Source: Cellulomonas terrae
GTDB lineage: Bacteria > Actinomycetota > Actinomycetes > Actinomycetales > Cellulomonadaceae
Length of the DNA: 51,688 nt
Direction: 5' to 3'
NCBI RefSeq assembly: GCF_007990265.1
Contig: NZ_BJWH01000027.1
Coordinates: 1-51,688, forward strand
A model generated the notes under the pieces. The model saw nothing but the letters and a program-made list of their open reading frames with translations, did not search any database and was not told the origin of the DNA. Shown one piece after another: positions 39,564 to 47,494 of this stretch. Within the stretch, counting starts at the first letter, position 1. Every line of letters starts with the position of its first letter. Both the position numbers and the translations under genes were made by a program.

Positions 39564-40352
39564 TCAGGCGGTGAGCCGTGATGCCGCGGCCGCCATCGCG
39601 CGGCGGGCCATCCGGTCGACCTCACGCAGCGCGGTCGAGCGCTGGTCGGCCTGCCACAGGTTGACGGCGGCGCCGTCGTCCTGCGTCGCCAGCGCGACGA
39701 TGGCGCGCAGGCGAGCCGCGCTGGCCAGCACGCGGACCCGGCGGCCGTCGAGCCCGTCCGGCAGCCGCCAGGCGGGCAGCTCGAGGTCGCGCAGGGCGGC
39801 GACCGTCTCGGCCGCGTCAGGCCGCCACCGTGCGACATCGAGCTTCACGAGAGCCTCGGTCGCCTGGAGGAGACCCTGGCGCAGCTCGCGCTCGGCATCC
39901 TGCAGCGACCCGGTCTGGGCGTGCACGGCGTGGCGCCAGTCGGGGACGTCCGAGAGCTCCCACGTCACCAGGTGCCCGGGCTCCAGCGCCGACCCGAACC
40001 GCTGCACCACGGGCACCGCGACGAGGCACGCCTGCGGCGTCCGCACCAGGACCGCCTCGCCGGCGTCGGTGGCGGCCGAGCTGACCGATGCGGGCGTCGC
40101 CCCGGGGTCGCCGGGGACCGGCAGGACCGTCGCGACGTCCCGGGGCGACCCGTCGCAGGCGTCGAGGAGGGTGCTCAGCGGCTCGTCCGACACGTCGTCG
40201 CGCAACGGCTCGTCCGCCGCGGGCCGGCGCTGCACGGAGTGCGGCTCGTCGTCCGACTGCACGGCACCGAGCAGCACCGAGCGGTCGGTGCTGTCGTCCG
40301 CCAGCCAGAGGGCGAGCAGGACCGAGCGCGGCAGCTCCAGGGTCAGGTCCAC
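39564..40352 (-). CDS. Uncharacterised actinobacterial protein (262 aa)
   Basis: I do not recognise a domain. The protein starts DLTLELPRSVLLALWLADD, has a beta-rich N-terminal half with many charged residues (to about 150) and a helical C-terminal half rich in Ala/Arg (SLQDAERELRQGLLQATEAL and onward). There are no signal peptide, membrane helices or obvious catalytic motif. GTG 40352 is supported by TACCGT exactly 6 nt upstream. It lies divergent to an ABC ATPase and beside the nfeD/SPFH pair, where mycobacteria have Rv1486c (recalled), so it may be its counterpart. Confidence 0.8.
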   Translation of the reverse strand: MDLTLELPRSVLLALWLADDSTDRSVLLGAVQSDDEPHSVQRRPAADEPLRDDVSDEPLSTLLDACDGSPRDVATVLPVPGDPGATPASVSSAATDAGEAVLVRTPQACLVAVPVVQRFGSALEPGHLVTWELSDVPDWRHAVHAQTGSLQDAERELRQGLLQATEALVKLDVARWRPDAAETVAALRDLELPAWRLPDGLDGRRVRVLASAARLRAIVALATQDDGAAVNLWQADQRSTALREVDRMARRAMAAAASRLTA

Positions 40353-40358
40353 CCGCCC

Positions 40359-40364
40359 ACGGTA
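40359..40364 (-). promoter_or_regulatory. -10 element (TACCGT) of the 262-aa protein gene, leaderless
   Basis: TACCGT on the minus strand, 6 nt, then GTG 40352; no Shine-Dalgarno sequence. Confidence 0.5.
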
Positions 40365-40427
40365 GGACGTGACCCAGCCCACCGGCGACCGGCCCGACCA
40401 CGGACGTCGGCGCTCGGCAGAGCCGGT

Positions 40428-40433
40428 TAGGGT
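40428..40433 (+). promoter_or_regulatory. -10 element (TAGGGT) of the lone ABC ATPase gene, leaderless
   Basis: TAGGGT lies 7 nt before ATG 40441 with no ribosome-binding sequence between. It faces away from the TACCGT box at 40359-40364, so two leaderless promoters sit back to back in about 90 bp. Confidence 0.55.
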
Positions 40434-40440
40434 CGTGCCC

Positions 40441-41235
40441 ATGACCGACGTGCTCGACCTGCAGGCCGTGACGATCCGCCGGGGAACGACGACGATCCTG
40501 GACGAGGTGACGTGGACGGTCCGGGACGGCGAGCGGTGGGTGGTGCTCGGCCGCAACGGTGCCGGCAAGACGACGCTGCTGCAGGTCGCCTCCGGGCGGA
40601 TGCATCCGACGGGCGGCACCGCGGACCTGCTGGGCTCGCGCCTGGGGCGGGTCGACGTGTTCGAGCTGCGCCCGCGGATCGGTCTGTCGAGCGCGTCGCT
40701 GGCGGACCGGATCCCGCCGGGGGAGACCGTGCGCGACGTGGTGCTGACGGCGGCGTACGGGGTGACGGGTCGCTGGCGGGAGGCGTACGAGTCGCTCGAC
40801 GAGTCCCGGGCCGCCGACCTGCTGACCGCGTTCGGTGTCGCGCACCTGGCGGACCGCACGTTCGGCACCCTGAGCGAGGGCGAGCGCAAGCGCGTCCAGA
40901 TCGCCCGTTCGCTCATGACCGACCCGGAGCTGCTGCTGCTCGACGAGCCCGCCGCGGGCCTGGACCTCGGCGGCCGGGAGGAGCTCGTCGCGGCGCTGTC
41001 GGAGCTGGCCGGCGACCACAGGTCGCCGGTTCTCGTGCTCGTCACGCACCACGTCGAGGAGATCCCGCCCGGTTTCACGCACATCCTCCTGCTGCGCCAG
41101 GGCAAGGCCTTCGCAGCGGGACCGATCGACGAGGTGCTGACCGCCGAGACCCTCTCCGGGGCGTTCGACCTCCCGCTGACGGTGGACCACACCGACGGAC
41201 GGTGGTCCGCTCGAGCGGCGTCCGCCCAGGGCTGA
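40441..41235 (+). CDS. ABC transporter ATP-binding protein without partner
   Basis: A 264-residue ATPase with Walker A GRNGAGKTT, signature LSEGERKRVQIA (Glu replacing the second Gly of LSGGQ), Walker B LLLLDEPAAGLD and HHVEEIPPGFTHILLLRQGK. The ModF/YlmA-like pattern of a solitary ATPase and the LSEGE signature are shared with stand-alone iron/molybdate-type ATPases. No permease gene is adjacent. The role is unknown; membrane transport is not assured. Confidence 0.88.
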   Translation: MTDVLDLQAVTIRRGTTTILDEVTWTVRDGERWVVLGRNGAGKTTLLQVASGRMHPTGGTADLLGSRLGRVDVFELRPRIGLSSASLADRIPPGETVRDVVLTAAYGVTGRWREAYESLDESRAADLLTAFGVAHLADRTFGTLSEGERKRVQIARSLMTDPELLLLDEPAAGLDLGGREELVAALSELAGDHRSPVLVLVTHHVEEIPPGFTHILLLRQGKAFAAGPIDEVLTAETLSGAFDLPLTVDHTDGRWSARAASAQG

Positions 41236-41327
41236 GCGGTATCCCACAGGTTCGCAAAGAAACCGTCTAGGATCGGTTGGACCGCAGGGTCCGCCGTCGG
41301 AGCCTGCTCGACCGAGGGAGTGGCCCG

Positions 41328-41762
41328 ATGGGGTGGCTGTGGTGGATCGGTGCGGCGCTCGCTCTCGGCATCCTGGAGATGCTCTCGCTCGACCTCGTGC
41401 TCGCGATGTTCGCCGGTGGAGCCATCGCCGGCGCGATCGCCTACCTGTTCGGCGCCACCGTGCCCGTGCAGTTCGTCGTCGCGGCCCTGACCTCGGTCCT
41501 CCTGCTCTTCACGCTGCGCCCCTGGTTGCTCCGGCACCTGCGCGACCGCATGCCGCTGGTGGAGACCAACGCCGCGGCGCTGGTCGGCCGCGAGGCCGTG
41601 GTCGTCTCGACCGTCACCGGTGAGGGCGGCCGCGTCAAGCTCGCCGGCGAGGTGTGGAGCGCCCGCGTGGACGCACCCCAGACGATCCCGCCCGGCACGG
41701 AGGTCCGCGTGACGCGGATCGAGGGCGCCACGGCAGTCGTCTCACCGGTCGCCGGTCTCTGA
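41328..41762 (+). CDS. NfeD-family membrane protein
   Basis: A 144-residue NfeD protein: two to three membrane helices (residues 2-65), then a soluble OB-fold domain (about 80-140) with VGREAVVVSTVTGEGGRVKLAGEVWSA. NfeD proteins act as partners of SPFH proteins; here the SPFH gene follows by 58 nt. ATG 41328 has GAGGGAG at 41314-41320. TAGGAT at 41268-41273 is a possible -10. The pair equals Rv1487-Rv1488 by position (recalled). Confidence 0.92.
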   Translation: MGWLWWIGAALALGILEMLSLDLVLAMFAGGAIAGAIAYLFGATVPVQFVVAALTSVLLLFTLRPWLLRHLRDRMPLVETNAAALVGREAVVVSTVTGEGGRVKLAGEVWSARVDAPQTIPPGTEVRVTRIEGATAVVSPVAGL

Positions 41763-41820
41763 GCGCACCGGCTCGTACGTCGCGCGGGCAGCTCGTCCGC
41801 GCTCGACCCCTGGAGGATCC

Positions 41821-42981
41821 ATGGACGACCCGAACGGTGGGCAGATCGCCCTCTTCATCGTGCTGGGCCTGGTGCTGCTGTTCGTCATCATCGCGCTCGT
41901 GCGGGCGGTCAAGATCGTCCCGCAGGCCGTCGCGATCATCGTCGAACGGCTGGGCCGCTACTCCCGCACGCTGGACGCCGGCCTGCACCTGCTCATCCCG
42001 TTCGTCGACCGCGTGCGCGCCGGCGTCGACCTGCGCGAGCAGGTCGTCTCGTTCCCGCCGCAGCCGGTGATCACGTCCGACAACCTCGTGGTCAGCATCG
42101 ACACCGTCATCTACTTCCAGGTGACCGAGCCGAAGTCGGCGGTATACGAGATCGCCAACTACATCCAGGGCATCGAGCAGCTGACGGTGACGACGCTGCG
42201 CAACGTCGTCGGGTCGATGGATCTCGAGCAGACGCTGACCAGCCGCGACCAGATCAACGGTCAGCTGCGTGGCGTGCTCGACGAGGCGACCGGGCGCTGG
42301 GGTGTGCGCGTGAACCGCGTCGAGCTCAAGTCGATCGACCCGCCGGACAGCATCAAGGGCTCGATGGAGCAGCAGATGCGCGCCGAGCGTGACCGCCGCG
42401 CGGCGATCCTCACGGCCGAGGGCTTCAAGCAGTCGCAGATCCTCACGGCGGAGGGCGAGAAGCAGGCGGCGATCCTGCGGGCCGAGGGTGGCGCCCAGGC
42501 GGCGATCCTCACGGCCGAGGGAGAGGCGCGGGCGATCCTGCAGGTGTTCGACGCGGTGCACCGTGGTGACGCCGACCCGAAGCTCCTGGCGTACCAGTAC
42601 CTGCAGACGCTGCCGAAGATCGCGGCGAGCCCGTCGAACAAGATGTGGTTCCTGCCGTCGGAGCTGACCAGCGCCCTGGGGGTGTTCGCCAAGGGGTTCG
42701 GCGGGCCGGTCTCCGACGACGGCGCCGTGCCTGACTCGGGCCGTGCCGCGGGCACGTCGCCGTTGGGCGACGACCTGCCGCCGACCACGCTGACGGACCC
42801 GGCGGAGGCGCTGGCCGAGGCGCGACGCGAGTCGGCGGCGGCGACCGCGGACGCGACGGCCTCGGGCACCCTCAGCGGGTTGCCGTTCGACCCGTCCGTG
42901 GAGCAGGGGCAGCGTCCCGGCGGGGCAGCGGTGCCGCCGCGGGCACCCGAGCCGCCGCCGCAGGACGCGCCGCCCGCCTGA
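41821..42981 (+). CDS. SPFH/stomatin-type (QmcA-like) membrane protein
   Basis: A 386-residue slipin-type protein. One N-terminal membrane helix (residues 9-30) is followed by the SPFH domain (VPQAVAIIVERLGRYSRTLD to about residue 195), a helical segment with repeated ILTAEGE/ILRAEGG units (about 196-240), a conserved YLQTLPKIA end, and an Ala/Pro-rich tail. It should form oligomeric rings or cages with NfeD and organise membrane or protease activity (family knowledge). A strong GGAGG precedes the ATG and a hairpin follows the stop. Confidence 0.93.
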   Translation: MDDPNGGQIALFIVLGLVLLFVIIALVRAVKIVPQAVAIIVERLGRYSRTLDAGLHLLIPFVDRVRAGVDLREQVVSFPPQPVITSDNLVVSIDTVIYFQVTEPKSAVYEIANYIQGIEQLTVTTLRNVVGSMDLEQTLTSRDQINGQLRGVLDEATGRWGVRVNRVELKSIDPPDSIKGSMEQQMRAERDRRAAILTAEGFKQSQILTAEGEKQAAILRAEGGAQAAILTAEGEARAILQVFDAVHRGDADPKLLAYQYLQTLPKIAASPSNKMWFLPSELTSALGVFAKGFGGPVSDDGAVPDSGRAAGTSPLGDDLPPTTLTDPAEALAEARRESAAATADATASGTLSGLPFDPSVEQGQRPGGAAVPPRAPEPPPQDAPPA

Positions 42982-42984
42982 CAG

Positions 42985-43013
42985 GAGGGCCGGGCCGGAG
43001 CGGTCCGGCCCTC
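42985..43013 (+). terminator. Terminator after the nfeD-SPFH pair
   Basis: GAGGGCCGG and CCGGCCCTC form a 9-bp stem with an 11-nt loop, starting 3 nt after the SPFH stop. A second small hairpin, GTTCGCT-CAC-AGCGAAC (43020-43036), follows and may aid termination. Confidence 0.75.
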
Positions 43014-43051
43014 TCGCGCGTTCGCTCACAGCGAACAACAATCGATGGTCG

Positions 43052-43067
43052 GAGTGAGTGCTCACTC
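43052..43067. promoter_or_regulatory. TetR operator palindrome
   Basis: GAGTGAG and CTCACTC are perfect 7-bp inverted arms around TG. The site ends 3 nt before the -10 box of the regulator gene, so a bound regulator would cover the space between -35 and -10 and repress itself and the exporter. Confidence 0.75.
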
Positions 43068-43070
43068 AGT

Positions 43071-43076
43071 TAGATT
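43071..43076 (+). promoter_or_regulatory. -10 element (TAGATT) of the tetR-exporter operon, leaderless
   Basis: TAGATT is followed by exactly 6 nt and ATG 43083, with no Shine-Dalgarno sequence. It lies directly beside the palindrome at 43052-43067. Confidence 0.6.
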
Positions 43077-43082
43077 CGGCGG

Positions 43083-43751
43083 ATGGAGACGATCTCCGGT
43101 CACGTCCGAGGGCGTGCGACGCCGCTCCCGCCCGACGAGCGTCGCGCCGCGATCCTGCTGGCCGTCCGCCCGGTCCTGCTGGAGCGCGGCGCGGCGGTGA
43201 CGTCACGCGAGCTCGCCGAGGCGGCCGGCGTCGCGGAGGGCACCCTGTTCCGTGTGTTCACCGACAAGGTGACGCTCGTGCGCGAGGCCGTGCTCGCAGC
43301 CGTCGACCCCGCGGACTCCGTCCCCGAGCTGGCCGCCATCGACCGCGACCTGCCGCTGCACGACCGCGTCGCCGCCGTCCTGGACCAGGGCCTCGCGCGC
43401 GTCGGCGAGGCCATGCGCTGGATGGCGCTGCTGCACGAGATCAGCCGGCTGGAGCCCGGCCGCCCGCCCGCGGAGCACCGCGAGGCCGCCATGCGGCTGT
43501 GGGGGACGCGCCAGCAGGCCGGGACCGAGGCGGTGAACGCCACCATCGCGTGGCTCCTGGAGCCGGACGCGGACCGGCTGCGGCTGCCGCTGGACGACGT
43601 CATCGAGCTCCTGACCACGGTCCTCATGGGCGCCACCATGCGCACCGTCGACGCCCGGCGTCGCGGGCTCGACACCCCGCCACCCGATGCCGGACGGCTG
43701 GCCGACCTCGTCCTGCACGGCGTCCTGACCGACGGGAGCGCGCGATGCTGA
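43083..43751 (+). CDS. TetR-family repressor of the exporter
   Basis: A 222-residue regulator. The DNA-binding domain (about residues 18-65) has the helix-turn-helix SRELAEAAGVAEGTLFRVFT followed by DKVTLVREAVLAA. The C-terminal ligand domain has no recognisable signature. The stop overlaps the first exporter gene by 7 bp, so the regulator and both ABC half-transporters are one operon controlled through the palindrome upstream. The inducer is probably an exported hydrophobic compound (inference). Confidence 0.93.
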   Translation: METISGHVRGRATPLPPDERRAAILLAVRPVLLERGAAVTSRELAEAAGVAEGTLFRVFTDKVTLVREAVLAAVDPADSVPELAAIDRDLPLHDRVAAVLDQGLARVGEAMRWMALLHEISRLEPGRPPAEHREAAMRLWGTRQQAGTEAVNATIAWLLEPDADRLRLPLDDVIELLTTVLMGATMRTVDARRRGLDTPPPDAGRLADLVLHGVLTDGSARC

Positions 43752-45490
43752 TCACCTTGCTCAAGGAGCACCTGAAGCCGTACCAGGGCGCGGTCGCCGC
43801 AGTCATCGTGCTGCAGCTGGTGCAGACGATCGCGACGCTCTTCCTGCCCAGCCTGAACGCGCGGATCATCGACGACGGCGTCGCGAAGGGCGACACGGCC
43901 GAGATCGTCCGGCTCGGCGCCGTGATGCTGGGCGTCAGCCTGCTCCAGGTGCTCGCCGCCGTGGTGGCCGTCTACTTCGGCGCGCGCACGGCCATGGCGT
44001 TCGGGCGCGACGTGCGCAAGCGGCTGTTCGGCCACGTGCAGACGTTCTCCGCGCAGGAGGTCGCCACGTTCGGGGCGCCGACGCTCATCACCCGCACGAC
44101 GAACGACGTGCAGCAGGTGCAGATGGTGGTGCTGCTGACGTTCACGATGATGCTCATGGCGCCGATCCTGCTGGTCGGCGGCGTCATCATGGCGATGCGC
44201 GAGGACGTCGGGCTGTCCGCGGTGCTGCTGGTCTCGGTGCCGGTGCTCGCGATCGTGATCGCGCTCATCGTGACCCGGATGATCCCGTACTTCCGGTCCA
44301 TGCAGAAGCGGATCGACGCCATCAACCGCGTGCTGCGCGAACAGATCGCGGGCGTCCGGGTGGTGCGCGCGTTCGTGCGGGAGCGCCGCGAGTCCGAGCG
44401 GTTCGCCGCCACCAACACCGACCTCTACGACACCTCGCTGCGCGTCGGCAAGCTCATGGCGCTGATGTTCCCGATGGTCATGCTCGTGCTCAACGCGACG
44501 ACGGTGGCCGTCCTGTGGTTCGGCGCCGAGCGCATCGACGCGGGCGCCCTGATGATCGGGCAGCTCACCGCGTTCCTGTCCTACATCGCCTACATCCTCA
44601 TGGGCGTGATGATGTCGACGATGATGTTCGTCATGGTCCCGCGGGCCGTCGTGTCCGCGGAACGCATCGGCGAGGTGCTCGACACCCGGACCTCCGTCGT
44701 CCCGCCCGCCCAGCCCGCGGTGCTGCGCACGGGCGCCGACTCGCGGCCCGGCCTGCTCGAGCTGCGCGGCGTCGAGTTCCGCTACCCGGGTGCCGAGCGC
44801 GCGGTCCTGCACGGGGTCGACCTGGTGGCCGAGCCCGGGAGGACCACGGCGATCATCGGCTCCACCGGAGCCGGGAAGACGACGTTGCTCAACCTCGTCC
44901 CGCGGCTCTTCGACGTGACCGGCGGCGCGGTCCTCATCGACGGCGTCGACGTGCGGGCGCTCAGCCCGGACCAGCTGTGGGGCCAGATCGGGCTCATCCC
45001 GCAGAAGCCGTACCTGTTCGCCGGCACGGTGCGCTCCAACCTGGAGTACGGCCGCCCGGGGGCATCGGACGACGAGCTGTGGCACGCGCTCGAGGTCGCG
45101 CAGGCGCGGGACTTCGTCGAGGCGCTCGACGAGGGCCTCGACGCGCCGGTCGCGCAGGGCGGGACCAACGTGTCCGGCGGGCAGCGACAACGCCTCGCGA
45201 TCGCGAGAGCCCTGGTCAGGCGGCCGAACATCTACCTGTTCGACGACTCCTTCTCGGCGCTCGACTACGCGACAGACTCCCGCCTGCGCGCGGCCCTCGC
45301 CCCCGAGACGCGGGAGGCGACCGTGCTGGTGATCGCCCAGCGCGTCGCCACGATCCGGCACGCGGACAGCATCGTCGTGCTGGAGGACGGCCTGGTGGTC
45401 GGCGTCGGGACGCACGCCGAGCTGCTGGAGTCCTCGGAGACGTACCAGGAGATCGTGTACTCGCAGGTCAGCGTGGAGGAGGCGGCATGA
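43745..45490 (+). CDS. ABC exporter half-transporter, degenerate-site subunit
   Basis: A 581-residue exporter: six membrane helices (residues 15-310) fused to an ATPase domain. Walker A GSTGAGKTT and signature VSGGQRQRLAIA are normal, but Walker B reads IYLFDDSFSALD, with Asp in place of the catalytic Glu. This is the TM287-like subunit of heterodimeric multidrug exporters. ATG 43745 overlaps the tetR stop by 7 bp, and the stop overlaps the second subunit (ATGA). Confidence 0.94.
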   Translation: MLITLLKEHLKPYQGAVAAVIVLQLVQTIATLFLPSLNARIIDDGVAKGDTAEIVRLGAVMLGVSLLQVLAAVVAVYFGARTAMAFGRDVRKRLFGHVQTFSAQEVATFGAPTLITRTTNDVQQVQMVVLLTFTMMLMAPILLVGGVIMAMREDVGLSAVLLVSVPVLAIVIALIVTRMIPYFRSMQKRIDAINRVLREQIAGVRVVRAFVRERRESERFAATNTDLYDTSLRVGKLMALMFPMVMLVLNATTVAVLWFGAERIDAGALMIGQLTAFLSYIAYILMGVMMSTMMFVMVPRAVVSAERIGEVLDTRTSVVPPAQPAVLRTGADSRPGLLELRGVEFRYPGAERAVLHGVDLVAEPGRTTAIIGSTGAGKTTLLNLVPRLFDVTGGAVLIDGVDVRALSPDQLWGQIGLIPQKPYLFAGTVRSNLEYGRPGASDDELWHALEVAQARDFVEALDEGLDAPVAQGGTNVSGGQRQRLAIARALVRRPNIYLFDDSFSALDYATDSRLRAALAPETREATVLVIAQRVATIRHADSIVVLEDGLVVGVGTHAELLESSETYQEIVYSQVSVEEAA

Positions 45491-47463
45491 GCACCGAGAC
45501 CCGCCGGCTCCCCCCGGCAGCGGCCCGTCGCGGCCCCGGCCCGATGATGAACCTGGGCATGCCCGGCGAGAAGTCGATGAACTTCCGCGGCTCCGCGATG
45601 CGGTTCCTGCGCGAGATGCGGTCCGAGCGCGCCCCCATGGCCCTCATCGTGGTGCTCGCGGTCGCGTCGGTCGTGCTCGCCGTCATCGGTCCGAAGCTGC
45701 TGGGCGACGCGACCAACATCATCTTCGACGGTGTCATCGGCGCCCAGCTCGGCGAGGCGTTCCCGGCCGGGACCACCACGGACCAGGCCGTGTCGGCGCT
45801 GCGGGCCGACGGGCAGGACACCTTCGCCGACGTCGTGGCCGGCAGCGGTGCGGTGCCCGGCGTGGGGATCGACTTCGACCAGCTGTGGCAGCTGCTGATG
45901 ATCGTGCTGGTCATCTACGTGGGGTCGTTCCTGTTCGGCTGGCTGCAGGGTCGGCTGACCGCCGTCGTCGTGCAGCGCACCGTCTACGCGATGCGGCAGG
46001 ACGTCGAGGCCAAGCTGTCGCGGCTGCCGCTGCGGTACATCGACTCCCAGCCACGCGGCGAGCTGCTCAGCCGCGTGACCAACGACATCGACAACGTCGC
46101 GCAGACGCTCCAGCAGACCCTCTCGCAGCTCATCACGTCGGTGCTCACGGTGGTCGGCGTGCTGGTGATGATGTTCTGGATCTCGCCGCTGCTGGCCGTC
46201 ATCGCGCTGGTCACCGTGCCGCTGTCGATCGTGATCGCCGGGGCCATCGCCAAACGGTCCCGACCGCAGTTCATGGAGCAGTGGGCCTGGACCGGCAAGC
46301 TCAACGCCCACATCGAGGAGATGTACACGGGCCACTCGCTCGTGACCGTGTTCGGGCGGCAGGCCGAGGCCGCCGAGGTGTTCGCCGAGCGGAACGAGAA
46401 GCTCTACGACTCCAGCTTCCGGGCGCAGTTCATCTCCGGGATCATCCAGCCAGCGCTCGGCTTCGTGGCAAACCTCAACTACGTCATCGTGGCCGTCGTC
46501 GGCGGCCTGCGCGTGGCGTCGGGGACCATGACGCTCGGCGACGTGCAGGCGTTCATCCAGTACAGCCGGCAGTTCACGCAGCCGATCACGCAGATCGCCT
46601 CCATGGCCAACCTGCTGCAGTCCGGGGTCGCGTCGGTGGAGCGCGTGTTCGAGCTCCTCGACGCCGACGAGCAGTCGCCCGACCCGGCGGACCCGACGCC
46701 GCCCGTGCAGCCGACCCGGGGACGCGTGGAGTTCGAGCACGTCGCGTTCAGCTACTCGCCCGACAAGCCGCTCATCCAGGACCTGTCGCTCGTGGCCGAG
46801 CCCGGCCAGACGATCGCGATCGTCGGCCCCACCGGCGCCGGCAAGACGACCCTGGTGAACCTGCTCATGCGGTTCTACGAGGTCGACGACGGCCGGATCA
46901 CCCTCGACGGCATCGACACGAGGGACCTCACCCGGGACGCGCTGCGCTCGCAGATGGGGATGGTGCTCCAGGACACGTGGCTGTTCGGCGGGACCCTCGC
47001 GGAGAACATCGCCTACGGTGCCGACGGCGCGACGCAGGAGGAGATCGTCGCTGCCGCGGAGGCCACGCACGTCGACCGTTTCGTGCGCACGCTGCCCGAC
47101 GGGTACGCCACGGTGGTCGACGACGAGGGAGCCAACGTCTCCGCGGGGGAGAAGCAGCTGCTCACCATCGCCCGGGCGTTCCTGGCCGACCCGCCGATCC
47201 TCATCCTCGACGAGGCGACCTCGTCCGTGGACACCCGCACGGAGGTGCTGGTCCAGCAGGCGATGAACGCGCTGCGCCACGGCCGGACGTCGTTCGTCAT
47301 CGCCCACCGGTTGTCCACCATCCGCGACGCCGACGCGATCCTGGTGATGGAGGACGGTGCGATCGTGGAGCAGGGGTCGCACGACGAGCTGCTCGCCGCC
47401 GGCGGCGCGTACGCGCGGCTGTACGCGAGCCAGTTCGCCGCAGCCGTCGCGCCGGTGGACTGA
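45487..47463 (+). CDS. ABC exporter half-transporter, catalytic-site subunit
   Basis: A 658-residue partner (TM288-like). Walker A GPTGAGKTT and Walker B ILILDEATSSVD with the catalytic Glu are intact, while its signature is the altered VSAGEKQLL. The altered signature faces the degenerate Walker B of the other subunit, giving one consensus and one non-hydrolysing site. An insertion of about 60 residues between TM1 and TM2 (NIIFDGVIGAQLGEAFPAG and on) is extracytoplasmic. A Pro-rich cytoplasmic lead with GPGPMMNLGMPGEKSMNF is typical. Confidence 0.94.
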   Translation: MSTETRRLPPAAARRGPGPMMNLGMPGEKSMNFRGSAMRFLREMRSERAPMALIVVLAVASVVLAVIGPKLLGDATNIIFDGVIGAQLGEAFPAGTTTDQAVSALRADGQDTFADVVAGSGAVPGVGIDFDQLWQLLMIVLVIYVGSFLFGWLQGRLTAVVVQRTVYAMRQDVEAKLSRLPLRYIDSQPRGELLSRVTNDIDNVAQTLQQTLSQLITSVLTVVGVLVMMFWISPLLAVIALVTVPLSIVIAGAIAKRSRPQFMEQWAWTGKLNAHIEEMYTGHSLVTVFGRQAEAAEVFAERNEKLYDSSFRAQFISGIIQPALGFVANLNYVIVAVVGGLRVASGTMTLGDVQAFIQYSRQFTQPITQIASMANLLQSGVASVERVFELLDADEQSPDPADPTPPVQPTRGRVEFEHVAFSYSPDKPLIQDLSLVAEPGQTIAIVGPTGAGKTTLVNLLMRFYEVDDGRITLDGIDTRDLTRDALRSQMGMVLQDTWLFGGTLAENIAYGADGATQEEIVAAAEATHVDRFVRTLPDGYATVVDDEGANVSAGEKQLLTIARAFLADPPILILDEATSSVDTRTEVLVQQAMNALRHGRTSFVIAHRLSTIRDADAILVMEDGAIVEQGSHDELLAAGGAYARLYASQFAAAVAPVD

Positions 47464-47481
47464 CCTCGCGGACCGGGGACG

Positions 47482-47487
47482 TACTGT
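47482..47487 (+). promoter_or_regulatory. -10 element (TACTGT) of the MFS gene, leaderless
   Basis: TACTGT is 7 nt before ATG 47495 and no ribosome site intervenes, so the MFS gene may be transcribed separately from the exporter operon that ends 31 nt upstream. Confidence 0.5.
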
Positions 47488-47494
47488 CTGCCCC

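Noticed and set aside
39535..39581. Terminator between glycogen synthase and the 262-residue protein gene
   Set aside because: GCCTGA and TCAGGC can pair, but the arms are short, far apart and partly coding on both sides, so support is too weak.
43020..43036. Hairpin GTTCGCT-CAC-AGCGAAC as a second operator
   Set aside because: Its arms do not resemble the palindrome at 43052-43067, and its place just after a terminator stem suggests a role in termination or chance.
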